In this document: piece after piece, positions 1-8,587 of the stretch
Layout of the letters: each line of letters starts with the position of its first letter
Position numbering within the stretch: the stretch's first letter is position 1
NCBI GenBank assembly: GCA_031291445.1
Contig: JARLJA010000147.1
Location: 32,425 to 96,424 of the forward strand
DNA: 64,000 nucleotides
DNA from: Xanthobacteraceae bacterium
GTDB taxonomy: Bacteria; Pseudomonadota; Alphaproteobacteria; Rhizobiales; Xanthobacteraceae
Reading direction: 5' to 3'
Position numbers and translations under genes: made by a program
Notes under the pieces: model-generated
What the model was told of the DNA's origin: nothing
What the model saw: only the letters and a program-made list of their open reading frames with translations
Databases searched by the model: none

Positions 1-343
1 AGCGGCGGCCGCGCCGATCGGTCAGTCCCTCGCGGCTACAGCGCCGGTCTCGGCCATGGCGGAGCAGGTGTACTGGCGTGGCCGCGGTTGGGGCTGGGGT
101 GGCGGCGCGTTCGTCGGCGGCCTTGCCGCGGGCGCGCTGATCGGCGGCGCCATCGCCGCCCCCTATTACTATGGGGGCTATGGCTATCCCTACTATGGTC
201 CCGGCTATTACGCCGCGCCAGCCTATGGTCCGCCGCCGCAGGACGACGATGCCGAGGCGTACTGCATGCAGCGCTACAGGTCATACGACCCCAACACCGG
301 CACGTTCCTCGGCAGGGACGGCCGCCGTCATCCCTGTCCCTGA
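1..343 (+). CDS. BA14K-like secreted protein, 5' end outside the window
   Basis: The frame is open from base 2 to the TGA at 341-343. Read from the window edge, the residues before Met at base 56 are Ala/Pro-rich and end in VSAMA, which looks like the end of a signal peptide cleaved before EQVYW. The internal ATG at 56 is therefore probably not the start, and the gene begins upstream of the window. After a Gly-rich hydrophobic stretch and a Tyr/Pro/Gly-rich linker, the C-terminus carries a Cys, Arg-Ser-Tyr-Asp-Pro, Thr-Gly-Thr and a final His-Pro-Cys-Pro, the pattern of the BA14K family. This family of small surface or periplasmic proteins is common in Rhizobiales and has no firm function. 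Confidence 0.75.
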   Translation, partial: AAAAPIGQSLAATAPVSAMAEQVYWRGRGWGWGGGAFVGGLAAGALIGGAIAAPYYYGGYGYPYYGPGYYAAPAYGPPPQDDDAEAYCMQRYRSYDPNTGTFLGRDGRRHPCP

Positions 344-599
344 TCGGCGATCCTTTCCCGGACTGCAAGGGTCCATGGGGGAGTGCACCAGTGGAGCGTG
401 ACGTTTCCCGGTCGGATTCAGCCGGCCGGGATCCGTTTGTTCACGTCCCGACCAATTCGGGCTGCTCATCGAAGTCGACGCCTTCATGCGGCGCTGCCGC
501 ATCGTCTGGCGCAACATGAGTCGCATCGGCGTCATGTTCGTTTGACATCGTCGCGATCCGCTCGTCCGGGCGGTTGGGCAACGACCGTCGCGGCGGCAG

Positions 600-935
600 G
601 TGCAGCACCGTTCGAGCGTTCGGGGACGCGATTTGGAAAAACTCATCATCGCCGCCGCGCTGGCCTGCCAGCCGGGGCACCGCCTGGTCGACTGGAGCGA
701 TCGGCTGCCGGCGGGAACCTATGCCGCCGAATTCACGATCACGGTCAATCCATACTACACGCGGGTGCTGATCTACCGGCCCGGCCATCCCGAAGAGGTC
801 CGGCGTTGCTGCGGCGACCGGCCGATCTCGACGGTCCGGGTGCCGATCACGGACGGGCGCTTCTGCGTCGGCCGCAGCCAGCCCCAGATGACCTACAACG
901 TGCGGCTGGCGCTGAAGCCCGATCTCGCGCTCTGA
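600..935 (+). CDS. hypothetical protein, possibly exported
   Basis: Codons show the strong third-position GC bias of real genes here. The first part contains a short hydrophobic stretch (LIIAAALAC), which could be an N-terminal export signal if translation starts at the TTG at 633 instead of the GTG at 600. The remainder has several Cys, including a CC pair, and no recognisable domain. It is followed by a GC-rich hairpin and converges on the phosphatase gene at 1022. I do not recognise a family, and the start is uncertain. Confidence 0.45.
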   Translation: MQHRSSVRGRDLEKLIIAAALACQPGHRLVDWSDRLPAGTYAAEFTITVNPYYTRVLIYRPGHPEEVRRCCGDRPISTVRVPITDGRFCVGRSQPQMTYNVRLALKPDLAL

Positions 936-969
936 GCCCGCCACGATCTCGCGGGGCCGGAAAAGGTCA

Positions 970-989
970 GGGGCGCCTTGCGGCGCCCC
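970..989. terminator. GC-rich hairpin between convergent genes
   Basis: An 8-bp perfect stem (GGGGCGCC at 970-977 with GGCGCCCC at 982-989) and a 4-nt loop lie between two convergent genes. Read on the minus strand it is followed by CTGACCTTTT, so it probably ends the minus-strand phosphatase transcript. The T tract is short and offset. Confidence 0.45.
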
Positions 990-1021
990 CGAGGGAGTTC
1001 GTCACCAGATCGTGAGTGGTG

Positions 1022-2608
1022 TCAGCGTTCGTCCCGGTGCTCGTCCCACAGTCCGGGCAGAACCGTGGTGTGCTCGACGCGCACCGAGTTCAGCGCCTCC
1101 GGCTCGATGTCGAGCGCCCGCAGGATGGTCGGCGCGACCTGGGCCGTGGTCACGGGGGTCTTCACCACCGCGCCCCCGAGATGGGGATTCGACACGATCA
1201 GGCCGACATTGGTATCGCCGAAGCTGAGACCGCCGTGTTCGGCGTTCTTCTTTTTCGAGGTTGTGTAGATGGTTCCGTAGATCGGCTGCACGATGATGTC
1301 CGGCGTGCGGCTGTCGTGGGCCGGATCGTTGAACTTGAGCTTGAGTTCGTCGCCGCCGAGGACCTCGTCGATGAACAGCGCCTTGGCGTTGGTGTTGAGG
1401 TAGTCGATGGTCGCCTGGGTCTGGGTCTGGTCGCCCAGCCAGATCAGGGCCACGTCGTCGTCCTGAACGAAGCCGCAGGCACCGGTGGCGCAGTTGTTGG
1501 CGTTGCCAATCGCGATGCCGCCCGGATTGGTCGTCGAGTCCGACAGCGCGGCAACCAGATCGGCGAAATGGCCGGGCTTGTTGACCTTGACCGGGTTGAT
1601 CGGCGACTGGCCGTGCTTCGCGGTGACGATGATCACGGTCGAATTGTAGAGACCCTGCTGCTTCAGGCCGGCGATCATGCTCGCAAGCGCCGCGTCGGTC
1701 TGCTGCAGGCCGTAGGCCAGCACCGGGGTCGGCGTGCCGGCGCCATCGAGATAGCCGCCGGGCAGGCCGGTGTGAGTGCTGGACGAGCAGGAGCCGTCAC
1801 TGTTGTCCTTGGCGAGCTTCTGGCCAACGCTGACGGCCTGGAAGTTCATGCCGAACACCGCCGGAACGCCGACGTGCCTGGTGCCGTCGTGGTTCAGGCC
1901 CTTGATCTGGTTGAGGATGCCCGCAACCTTGAGCTGGTCGTTGGCGACGGTGCAGTCGACGCTGACGGTGGCATCGAAGCCGCCGACATTGGTGATTTCC
2001 GGGGTGTAGAGATCGTCGACGCCCTTGCCCGACGGACCGTTGACGAGGTCATAGGCCGGGTGCTTGTCGGCCCAGGCCGTGACGCCGCCGCGGCCCTTGA
2101 CGACTTCGAAGATGGTGTTGGTCTTGAGCAGGCTGTGGGGATAGAGCGGCACGCAGTTGCCGTGCGCGTCGCGACCGCGCGGCAGCTTGGTGGGATCGAT
2201 GACGTTCTGGGAGACGTTAGCCGAATTGTAGAGGTCGATGCTCTCGTCGAGCGTCACGGTATTCCCCGCCGCGCCGCTGCAGGAGGTGTTGGTTGGGTCG
2301 AACAGGGTGCGGTCGTAGCTCACGTCGTAGAAGAAGCCGTGCGAGACCGGCGAGCCGCCGGTGACGAGCGCCAGCAGGCCGGGGAACGAATCGGAGTTCG
2401 CCGGGGTGCGGGCGTTGCTGTAGGTCACGCCGTGGCGGGCGAGTTCGGCGAACGCCGAGGTCGGGTTGCTCTCGGCGTAGCGGGCGACGTCCAGCGCGTG
2501 CAGCCCGTCGACGCTGATCAGGAGCACGTGGTCGACGTCGGCGGCCTGCGCCGTGGTCGCGATGGCGGCTCCGGCGAGGAGCCCGAGGGCGAGGGTCTTG
2601 CGAATCAT
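1022..2608 (-). CDS. secreted alkaline phosphatase-superfamily protein (type I phosphodiesterase/nucleotide pyrophosphatase-like)
   Basis: This 528-aa protein has a signal peptide ending in AQA|AD. It then shows alkaline-phosphatase-superfamily hallmarks: an early metal-binding ISVDGL segment, a Ser-rich nucleophile region (ANSDSFPG) and a late TAKHGQSP metal segment. Family members hydrolyse phosphodiesters or phosphomonoesters in the periplasm or outside the cell; the substrate cannot be read from the sequence. The ATG at 2608 has a good GGAGG about 7 nt upstream. The next gene upstream on the same strand is another secreted phosphoesterase, but a terminator hairpin lies between them, so they are probably separate transcripts. 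Confidence 0.8.
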   Translation of the reverse strand: MIRKTLALGLLAGAAIATTAQAADVDHVLLISVDGLHALDVARYAESNPTSAFAELARHGVTYSNARTPANSDSFPGLLALVTGGSPVSHGFFYDVSYDRTLFDPTNTSCSGAAGNTVTLDESIDLYNSANVSQNVIDPTKLPRGRDAHGNCVPLYPHSLLKTNTIFEVVKGRGGVTAWADKHPAYDLVNGPSGKGVDDLYTPEITNVGGFDATVSVDCTVANDQLKVAGILNQIKGLNHDGTRHVGVPAVFGMNFQAVSVGQKLAKDNSDGSCSSSTHTGLPGGYLDGAGTPTPVLAYGLQQTDAALASMIAGLKQQGLYNSTVIIVTAKHGQSPINPVKVNKPGHFADLVAALSDSTTNPGGIAIGNANNCATGACGFVQDDDVALIWLGDQTQTQATIDYLNTNAKALFIDEVLGGDELKLKFNDPAHDSRTPDIIVQPIYGTIYTTSKKKNAEHGGLSFGDTNVGLIVSNPHLGGAVVKTPVTTAQVAPTILRALDIEPEALNSVRVEHTTVLPGLWDEHRDER

Positions 2609-2721
2609 TTAATTTCCTCCAGCATTGAATGCCGGTTATAATAGTTCCTTCTGTGGCGCGCCAATGACCCGGGCGTGACGTGCCCATTTAATTCATTCGG
2701 CGGACGGGCCTCGAAACGCAA

Positions 2722-2747
2722 ACGAGCCGCCCCGGAGGGCGGCTCGT
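2722..2747 (-). terminator. intrinsic terminator of the PEP-CTERM phosphoesterase gene
   Basis: A perfect 10-bp stem (ACGAGCCGCC with GGCGGCTCGT) with a 6-nt loop, followed on the minus strand by TTTGCGTTT. It lies 18 bp past the stop of the minus-strand gene ending at 2765. Confidence 0.7.
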
Positions 2748-2764
2748 GAGGCGCGGGATCGCCG

Positions 2765-4015
2765 CTATCGGGCGAGGCACGGCGCCGTCTTGGCCTTGCG
2801 GCGGGTGGCGACGAAGCCGAGGCCGAGGAATCCCAGGATCATCATCGCCCAGGTCGACGGCTCGGGCGCGGCCGCCGCGATCGAGCCCGCCTTGAACAGG
2901 TCGGACAGGTCGTTGACGCCGGGAGCGCTCGCCGCGCCCATGCAGCTCTGTCCCGGCAGCATCAGCTCGCACATGGTCAGCAGGTCGGACGAGTGGGTGT
3001 ACAGGATGCTGTTGGTGTAGGCGTTGCCCTTGGCGTCCTTGGAGATCACGATCTCCATCATCGTGTTGCCCGAGCCGTCGCCGCCCTCGGTCTCGTCGTT
3101 CCAGATGATGATGGTGCCGTTCTGCTGCTGGAACGCCTTGGACGCTTCGATCTGCGGCACCACGATCGACAGGAAGTTGTCGCCCTGCGCGATGCTGGCC
3201 TGATCACCGGTGTAGTGCACGCCGTTGTAGGTGAAGCCGTTGGTCAGCGCGGTGTGCATGTCGTTATACTGGTCCGGCGTGATCCAGTTGTAGCGGCCGA
3301 CCGTGTTGTTGGCGAGGTCGGTCTGGAGCTGCTGCATCGGCGCGTAGTTCTTCGCGCTGCTCGCGCCGTTGGTGGCGGCGAAGAACGCCATCGGATTGTG
3401 TTTGACGGCGTAGTTGTACTGGTTGCTGCCGTTGTAGGGGTTGGTGTAGGTCGACGACGTTCCGGAGATGCTGGTGGTCGGTGACGTCCACTGGCTTTGC
3501 GGCTTCACCGTGTTGGTGAGCTTGCCGCCGACGGTGGTGAGGTCGATGTCCTCCTGGTAGGACTTCCAGCTGATGCCGTTGGCCTGCAGCGTGGCGCTCA
3601 GGCTCGGCACCGAGGTCGGAAGGATGTTCTTGTTGGCGGCCGATGGATCGCTGTCGGTCCGCACGCCGTTCGGCGCGGTCTGGCCGGCTTCGGCCCAGAT
3701 GTAGTTCGGCTCCGACGGATGCACGGTGCCGGCACCCGACGGACTGCCCGCGGTCTGCGGCGGAACGTTCTGGTAGTTGCTGGCATAGGAGACGTACTGG
3801 GCGTTGGGATTGCCGGGCGTCACCAGGCTGTTGATGAACGGCGCTGCCGGATCGCCGAGGATCTGGTTGATGGAGCCGTTGAGCGAAGGCGACTGGGTCC
3901 AGTTGTGGTTTTCCATCGCAATCACGAACACCGGACCGACCGGGTCGGCGTGGGCGGCGGTGGTGGTGGCGAGGCCGAGCATCGCCACGGACGAGAGAGC
4001 AAGCTTCTTGAACAT
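2765..4015 (-). CDS. secreted phosphoesterase (acid phosphatase/phospholipase C-like) with PEPxxWA-CTERM anchor
   Basis: This 416-aa protein has an N-terminal signal peptide ending in AHA|DP. The mature part begins FVIAMENHNWTQ, the metal-binding start of the phosphoesterase family that includes phospholipase C and acid phosphatases; WNDETEGGDGSG is a second likely active-site segment. The last about 35 residues are a textbook sorting tail: PEPSTWAMM, a hydrophobic GFLGLGFVA helix, then a basic RRK cluster. PEP-CTERM tails are known to be recognised by exosortases, which points to processing at the cell envelope and export or surface attachment. No exosortase gene is in this window. The start at 4015 is well placed for the signal peptide. 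Confidence 0.82.
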   Translation of the reverse strand: MFKKLALSSVAMLGLATTTAAHADPVGPVFVIAMENHNWTQSPSLNGSINQILGDPAAPFINSLVTPGNPNAQYVSYASNYQNVPPQTAGSPSGAGTVHPSEPNYIWAEAGQTAPNGVRTDSDPSAANKNILPTSVPSLSATLQANGISWKSYQEDIDLTTVGGKLTNTVKPQSQWTSPTTSISGTSSTYTNPYNGSNQYNYAVKHNPMAFFAATNGASSAKNYAPMQQLQTDLANNTVGRYNWITPDQYNDMHTALTNGFTYNGVHYTGDQASIAQGDNFLSIVVPQIEASKAFQQQNGTIIIWNDETEGGDGSGNTMMEIVISKDAKGNAYTNSILYTHSSDLLTMCELMLPGQSCMGAASAPGVNDLSDLFKAGSIAAAAPEPSTWAMMILGFLGLGFVATRRKAKTAPCLAR

Positions 4016-4308
4016 TTTTTGTCCCCTGGGCCGGTACCCGAACCGCGGCCGGCGGCTAGGAAGTGGTTAACGTTTTTTTAATTGCACTTGATTGTGACTG
4101 GCGGAAAACGTGCAGAAATAAATGGACGCATTTTAAATGCGACCGGCTGTCGCAGGTTGTCGGCCTCCGCGGGGGGGGGCGCCGGTCCGGGGCGTGGCCG
4201 CGACACCGGGAGCGCGGGATGTGGTAGTGGGACAGTGGGCCGGCCAGCGCGGTCGCGGGAGGCGCGGCCTGGTTTGGGTCCGGGGCACGAAGACGGAGAA
4301 GAACGGGC

Positions 4309-5205
4309 ATGCGCCAGATCCGGCCGGCGCGGGTGTGCCGGTCATGGCTGTTTCTGGAGGGCGCCAATGCGGCCGCGCTGGAGCGCGGACCGCGGACCGG
4401 CGCGGATGTGCTGATCCAGGAACTCGAGGATTTCACCCCCGCCGCGCTGCGGGCGACCGCTCGTGCCCTGGCCGCCGAGGTCTATCCCGCCTGGCGCCAG
4501 GCCGGGGCGGTGGTGGCGGTGAGGGTCAACCCGCTCGACGGCGAGGGCATGGACGATCTCGCCGCGGTCATGCGGGGAGGGCCCGATATCGTGGCTCTGC
4601 CAAAGGTGGCGGAGCCCGCGCAGATCGTCGAACTCGACGCGGCGGTGACCCGCTTCGAGCGCGAGTACCGCATTGCCGAGGGATCGACGGCGTTGTTGCC
4701 CAACATCGAATTCGCTCGCGGCCTGACCGTGACCCAGGCCATCGCCGGTGCGAGCCGGCGCACCACGGCGTGCCTGCTGGCGGCTGAGGACCTTGCGGCG
4801 GATCTCGGGGCCGAGCGCGGCCGCGACGGCATCGAACTCGCCTATTGCCGGCAACGTTTCCTGGTCGAATGCATCGCCGCCGGGGTCGTCGCCGTCGACT
4901 GCCCGTACACCTGGAGCGACCGCGGCGGACTTGAGAGCGACACCCGCTGGGCGCGCCGGCTGGGCTACCGCGCCAAGAGCGCGGTCGATCCGGAGCACGC
5001 CGCGCTGATCAATCACGATCTGTCACCCGGGGCTGGCGAGGTTGCCCGGGCCAGAGCCATCGTGGCGGCCTTCGACGCCGCGCGGGGGCAGGGTGAGGCG
5101 AGGGTCGAGATCGACGGCGCGCTGGTCGAGATGCCGACCTACAGCAATGCGAAGCGGCTGCTGGCGCGGGCGGAAGAGCTGCAGCATTGGGCCGGCTGTG
5201 GCTAG
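4309..5205 (+). CDS. HpcH/HpaI aldolase/citrate lyase family protein (CitE-like CoA ester lyase)
   Basis: The 298-aa protein has the TIM-barrel layout of CitE-like lyases: SWLFLEGAN at the start, an ELEDFTP metal/substrate segment, VRVNPLDG, ALPKV, then PNIEF and an AAEDLAADLG segment. Family members cleave or form acyl-CoA esters such as malyl-CoA or citramalyl-CoA. Which one is used here is not clear. A GGAGAAG Shine-Dalgarno precedes the ATG. It converges on the acyltransferase gene with only 6 bp between the stops. It is not in an obvious operon. Confidence 0.75.
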   Translation: MRQIRPARVCRSWLFLEGANAAALERGPRTGADVLIQELEDFTPAALRATARALAAEVYPAWRQAGAVVAVRVNPLDGEGMDDLAAVMRGGPDIVALPKVAEPAQIVELDAAVTRFEREYRIAEGSTALLPNIEFARGLTVTQAIAGASRRTTACLLAAEDLAADLGAERGRDGIELAYCRQRFLVECIAAGVVAVDCPYTWSDRGGLESDTRWARRLGYRAKSAVDPEHAALINHDLSPGAGEVARARAIVAAFDAARGQGEARVEIDGALVEMPTYSNAKRLLARAEELQHWAGCG

Positions 5206-5211
5206 GCTCGA

Positions 5212-6279
5212 TCACCGCGCCGCGTGCAATCCGGGGCGGGACGCGGGGGATCGGCTCATCCTGATCCATCGCATCGCCGGCCGCTCGAGGCGATGGAAAC
5301 TCAGCAGCGACAGAGCGACCAGGGCCACGAAGAACCCCCCGAGCGTCCACGGCGACGAGAAATCGATCACCGCGCCGGTCGTCGCTGCGAATGTGACCAG
5401 CGTCAGCTGCAGCGGGAAGTGGATCAGGTAGGACGAATAGGAAATATCACCGAGCCAGTGCAGCCGTTCGGACACGGCGCGCAGTTTGCCATCGGCGAGC
5501 GCCAGCGCGATCACGAGGCCGGGAAAGACCGCCCACTTGACGATCAGTTCGGCCCGGGAGATGCCGGTCTGCGCCCAGAGCGTGGCGACGACGATGAGCG
5601 CCAGCCAGGCCCCCAGGCCGAATGAGCCGGCCCTGGCCCGCGCCACGGCGATGCCGCACAGGCAGCCGACGAAGAATGCGGCAAGGCCGCGGGCGACGTC
5701 TTCATTGACGGGCATCAGGAACATGCCCGCCACCGCGACCGCCAGCAGGACCGGGGGGCGGATCGCGCCGATCCGGGCCAGCACGAAGAACGATGCGTAG
5801 AGCAGGATCTCGACCGAGACCGACCACACCGGGCCGTTGAACGAATAGGGGCGCGTCCACCAGTTCGAGGCGAGCGCGAGCTGGAGCGCGAAGGAGCGCC
5901 AGGACAGGTCGGAATAGACGAAGGCGTGGCCGGTCTGGTGCGTGAACACGGACTGCAGCGCCGCGACGGCGAGCAGCGTGACCAGATGCAGCGGATAGAG
6001 GCGCGAAAAGCGCAGCCTGGCGAACGCGAGCGACGACAGCATCCGCCCCGCGACCGCATCGGCGTATTGGGTGTAGAATACGAAGCCGCTGATGCAGAAG
6101 AACAGGTCGACGCCCCAGGCTCCGTAGCGGTAAAACGGCCACAGCAGCGCATACAGCGGCAGCGCCGCGTCGGGCGTCGCCTGAAGCTGAAAAAAGTGCG
6201 GCCAGTGCCACAGCACGACCACCAGCGCGGCAACGCCGCGCAGGGCGTCGATGGCGACGATCCGCGGCGGCGGCATCAC
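5212..6279 (-). CDS. acyltransferase 3 family membrane protein (OafA/YrhL type)
   Basis: The 355-aa protein has about ten hydrophobic segments. Its N-terminus, IDALRGVAALVVVLWHW, is the hallmark of acyltransferase family 3, where the conserved Arg and His sit in the first membrane helix; DLFFCISGFVF follows, also typical. Family members move acetyl or other acyl groups onto sugars of O-antigen, exopolysaccharide or lipids at the inner membrane. There are no neighbouring polysaccharide genes to indicate a substrate. A short membrane-peptide ORF lies directly upstream on the same strand. Confidence 0.8.
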   Translation of the reverse strand: MMPPPRIVAIDALRGVAALVVVLWHWPHFFQLQATPDAALPLYALLWPFYRYGAWGVDLFFCISGFVFYTQYADAVAGRMLSSLAFARLRFSRLYPLHLVTLLAVAALQSVFTHQTGHAFVYSDLSWRSFALQLALASNWWTRPYSFNGPVWSVSVEILLYASFFVLARIGAIRPPVLLAVAVAGMFLMPVNEDVARGLAAFFVGCLCGIAVARARAGSFGLGAWLALIVVATLWAQTGISRAELIVKWAVFPGLVIALALADGKLRAVSERLHWLGDISYSSYLIHFPLQLTLVTFAATTGAVIDFSSPWTLGGFFVALVALSLLSFHRLERPAMRWIRMSRSPASRPGLHAAR

Positions 6280-6353
6280 CGGGCCGGTCCGGGCTCCGGA
6301 CGCAGCCTGGCGCGCCGGATCGATCGCAGGCCCTGGCGCTGGCGCGTTGCCGG

Positions 6354-6461
6354 TCAGCGGGCTCTCGTACGGTTGAAGCGAGACGAATCGAAACTCGCCG
6401 ATAGCATGGCCATCACCGCCATTGCGACCATTCCCAGTCCAATCATGCTCACCGCGCTCAT
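6354..6461 (-). CDS. candidate 35-aa single-span membrane protein
   Basis: This is a short ORF. An ideal Shine-Dalgarno (GGAGGGCCC directly before ATG) starts a peptide with a Met/Ala/Val/Leu-rich hydrophobic run of about 20 residues. The tail is basic (SSRFNRTRAR). It lies 75 bp upstream of, and on the same strand as, the acyltransferase. The ribosome site and membrane-anchor pattern support translation, but the family is unknown to me and the length makes chance a real possibility. Confidence 0.4.
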   Translation of the reverse strand: MSAVSMIGLGMVAMAVMAMLSASFDSSRFNRTRAR

Positions 6462-6791
6462 GGGCCCTCCAGCCACGTCACTCGTTGGGACGCCAGGGAG
6501 GGAAACCTGGGGCAGGCATGGATAATCGGGACTTAACCGGGGTGTGCGGATCGCGCCAATTTTACCGGCTCGGTTAATCTCCCGCTAACGGTTGGGCGCG
6601 GGATTCCCCCGGCCCGCGAGACGGGCCGCCCGCGTCGTCACACAGACGTCAGCAAATGCCGTTTGCGATCACGGCGCCAATCGGCGATAGGTGTGTCTGG
6701 TCGGCGCGGGCCGCCGAGCGCGGCAGGGGCGCATCATCTGGCGCTGCACCCGCGGGCGCGCCGCCAGGGCAAACCCGGGAGAGGCTTCAGA
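6462..6791. other. intergenic stretch without a recognisable gene
   Basis: This divergent region lies between the small minus-strand ORF and the plus-strand zinc-ribbon gene. Parts are slightly AT-richer (around 6555-6600) and may hold promoters for both sides. I see no tRNA, repeat or convincing ORF. Confidence 0.4.
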
Positions 6792-6998
6792 ATGTCCAAG
6801 CAGGCGATGCGCGAGGAGGCCGAGCGGCTGGTGCGCGAGGCCATGGAGCGCAAGTCGGTGGTCGTCAAGCAGGGCGACACCCGGATCGAGACCAAATGCG
6901 GCAAATGCGGTGCCGTCAACCGCGTGAACGCCGCCAAGGGCGTGTCGCGGGTGGCGTTCACCTGCAAGGAATGCGGCCACCGCCAGGAATCGCTCTAG
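6792..6998 (+). CDS. small zinc-ribbon protein, hypothetical
   Basis: I chose the ATG at 6792 (68 aa) over a longer upstream start because GGGAGAGG lies 8-15 nt before it and the upstream extension is low-complexity. The N-terminal half is a charged helix (many Glu, Arg and Lys). The C-terminal half has KCGKCG and, about 25 residues later, TCKECGH, two CxxC knuckles that should bind one zinc. Function is unknown; such proteins may bind nucleic acid or a partner protein. It is followed by an inverted repeat at 7006-7058. Confidence 0.65.
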   Translation: MSKQAMREEAERLVREAMERKSVVVKQGDTRIETKCGKCGAVNRVNAAKGVSRVAFTCKECGHRQESL

Positions 6999-7005
6999 CA
7001 TCCGG

Positions 7006-7058
7006 TTTCGGAAGTTCGTGAGTCGCTCGCCGCACCTTTGGCACACGAACTTCGGAAA
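7006..7058. repeat. inverted repeat of the GAAGTTCG/CGAACTTC type
   Basis: Left arm TTTCGGAAGTTCGTG (7006-7020) and right arm CACGAACTTCGGAAA (7044-7058) pair with one mismatch around a 23-nt loop. It lies just after a gene end. A related hairpin lies at 28602-28649 and a single arm at about 29530-29540, so this looks like a dispersed extragenic palindrome. Confidence 0.6.
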
Positions 7059-7114
7059 GCGCCGCCGCAACCCGGCAGGCGCGGGTGAGGGCTGCCGGGG
7101 GCGCGGCGCATTCG

Positions 7115-7987
7115 TCAGCTGCGGGCGGCGCGGTCCTTGTCGTTGTGGGCCTTGATCGCGTCCTTGGCCGCGGCCCAGTCGGCGTCCTTCCAGTCCCGCA
7201 GCGCGTAGAAGTTTCCGCCCATGGCCAGCGCCTGGGCGCCGTCCATGGCGATGGTTTCGCCGTTGATCCAGTCGCAGCCGCCCGAGATCAGGAACACCGC
7301 CAGGTTCTCCAGTTCCTCCATCCGGCCGACCCGGCCCATGGGATTCATCGCGATGGTGCGCGCGCCGACCTCGTCGCCGGGCTTGATCCGCTTGCTCATG
7401 CCCTCGGTCGGGATTTCTCCCGGCGCGATCGCGTTGAGGCGAATGCCGTAGCGGCCCCATTCGGTCGCCAGCGACATGGTCATGGTGTGGACTGCCGCCT
7501 TGCTCATGGCGGAGGGCACCACATAGGGACTCCCGTTGCGCACCCAGGTGACGACGACGGAGACCACGTTGCCGCGGTGCTGCCCGGCGATCCAGCGCCT
7601 GCCGACCGCGTGGGTCACGTAGAAGGTGCCGTGCATCACGATGTTGGCGACGGCGTCGAAGCCGCGCGGCGACAGGTCCTGGGTGCGCGAGATGAAATTG
7701 CCGGCGGCATTGTTGACGAGATCGGTCAGCGGCCGGTCGGCGAAGATGCTCTCGACCATGGCGTCGACCGCGGCGGCATCGCGGATGTCGACGCCGTGGC
7801 TCGTTACCTTGCCGCCATGGGCCGCCATCAGTTCGGTGGCGGTTTCGTCGCAGACCGACTTGCGCCGACCGCAGATATGCACGTCGGCGCCGAGGCTGAG
7901 AAACCGTCCGGCCATGGCCTTGCCGAGACCGGTGCCACCACCGGTGACGAGTACGTTGCGGCCAGCGAGCAACCGGGGCGTGTACAT
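7115..7987 (-). CDS. SDR family oxidoreductase, 2,4-dienoyl-CoA reductase type
   Basis: The 290-aa Rossmann protein has TGGGTGLGKAMA (NADPH-binding TGxxxGxG) and NNAAG. The usual catalytic YxxxK is replaced by SxxxK (SAMSK), followed by ATEWGRYGIRLNAIAPG and IPTEGM. From family knowledge, a Ser in place of the Tyr together with the EWG and TEG segments is typical of 2,4-dienoyl-CoA reductases acting on unsaturated acyl-CoAs. The start at 7987 has GGAGGAACG just upstream; a longer frame start at 8077 has no such support. A crotonase-family gene lies nearby on the other strand, consistent with fatty-acid or acyl-CoA breakdown. Confidence 0.78.
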   Translation of the reverse strand: MYTPRLLAGRNVLVTGGGTGLGKAMAGRFLSLGADVHICGRRKSVCDETATELMAAHGGKVTSHGVDIRDAAAVDAMVESIFADRPLTDLVNNAAGNFISRTQDLSPRGFDAVANIVMHGTFYVTHAVGRRWIAGQHRGNVVSVVVTWVRNGSPYVVPSAMSKAAVHTMTMSLATEWGRYGIRLNAIAPGEIPTEGMSKRIKPGDEVGARTIAMNPMGRVGRMEELENLAVFLISGGCDWINGETIAMDGAQALAMGGNFYALRDWKDADWAAAKDAIKAHNDKDRAARS

Positions 7988-8197
7988 GGCGCGTTCCTCC
8001 GAGCAATGGCTTGTTTGCTCGAGGATTAGTCGATCACGCGCGCGCTGGAAAGAACTTGTTCGGCATGCCGCCGCCACGGACCCATGGCAGCGGTTCTCAC
8101 CGCGGAATTGACGCGGGGAACCGCGCGGCAGCTCTGCGGGAATGACGTCAGTGGCGTAGCGATGGGTTTTCGGCGCGGGGCGCGAGACGTTGCTGCG

Positions 8198-8392
8198 TCA
8201 GCACGAGGCGGTCCAGCCGCCGGGAAACGGCACCAGCGGCCAGGCCGTATCGTTGTCGTTGGCCGGGACCGGAAGATGGGCGGCGAGCGCCGCAAATGTC
8301 GGATCGGCGTCGACCTCGGCGAGCAGGCGGCGGCGCGGCGCCATCGCCTCGCCGACGCGCGCGAGCAGGGTGTCGAACTCAAACTCGGTCAT
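8198..8392 (-). CDS. hypothetical protein, 64 aa
   Basis: A short minus-strand ORF with strong third-position GC bias. The ATG at 8392 has ACGAGG six bases upstream; an alternative ATG at 8407 lacks a ribosome site. The protein begins MTEFEFDTLLARVGE, is acidic in the first half and ends in a Pro/Trp-rich tail with a terminal Cys. I do not recognise a family. Its position upstream of the SDR gene on the same strand, about 210 bp away, does not suggest tight coupling. Confidence 0.45.
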   Translation of the reverse strand: MTEFEFDTLLARVGEAMAPRRRLLAEVDADPTFAALAAHLPVPANDNDTAWPLVPFPGGWTASC

Positions 8393-8587
8393 GGCAGCCT
8401 CGTCCATCGATGACGGGAGTGTCGCAGAGGGCTTTTGCGTTCCGGTTCAGGGCATTGCTAAAATTGTAGCGATCACGAAGATGGGCTCCGTGCGGGGGGC
8501 GGTGCGGCGCCATCCGAACCAGCCGGAACACGGCGGAAAAGCAGCCACAGAACGCAAGACGCGGCGAAACACGGGGAGAGTGCGGCC

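Noticed and set aside
383..1015. 210-codon plus-strand frame and opposing 441-944 minus frame
   Set aside because: Both are Arg/Pro/His-rich shadows; the overlapping frame at 600-935 has better codon bias.
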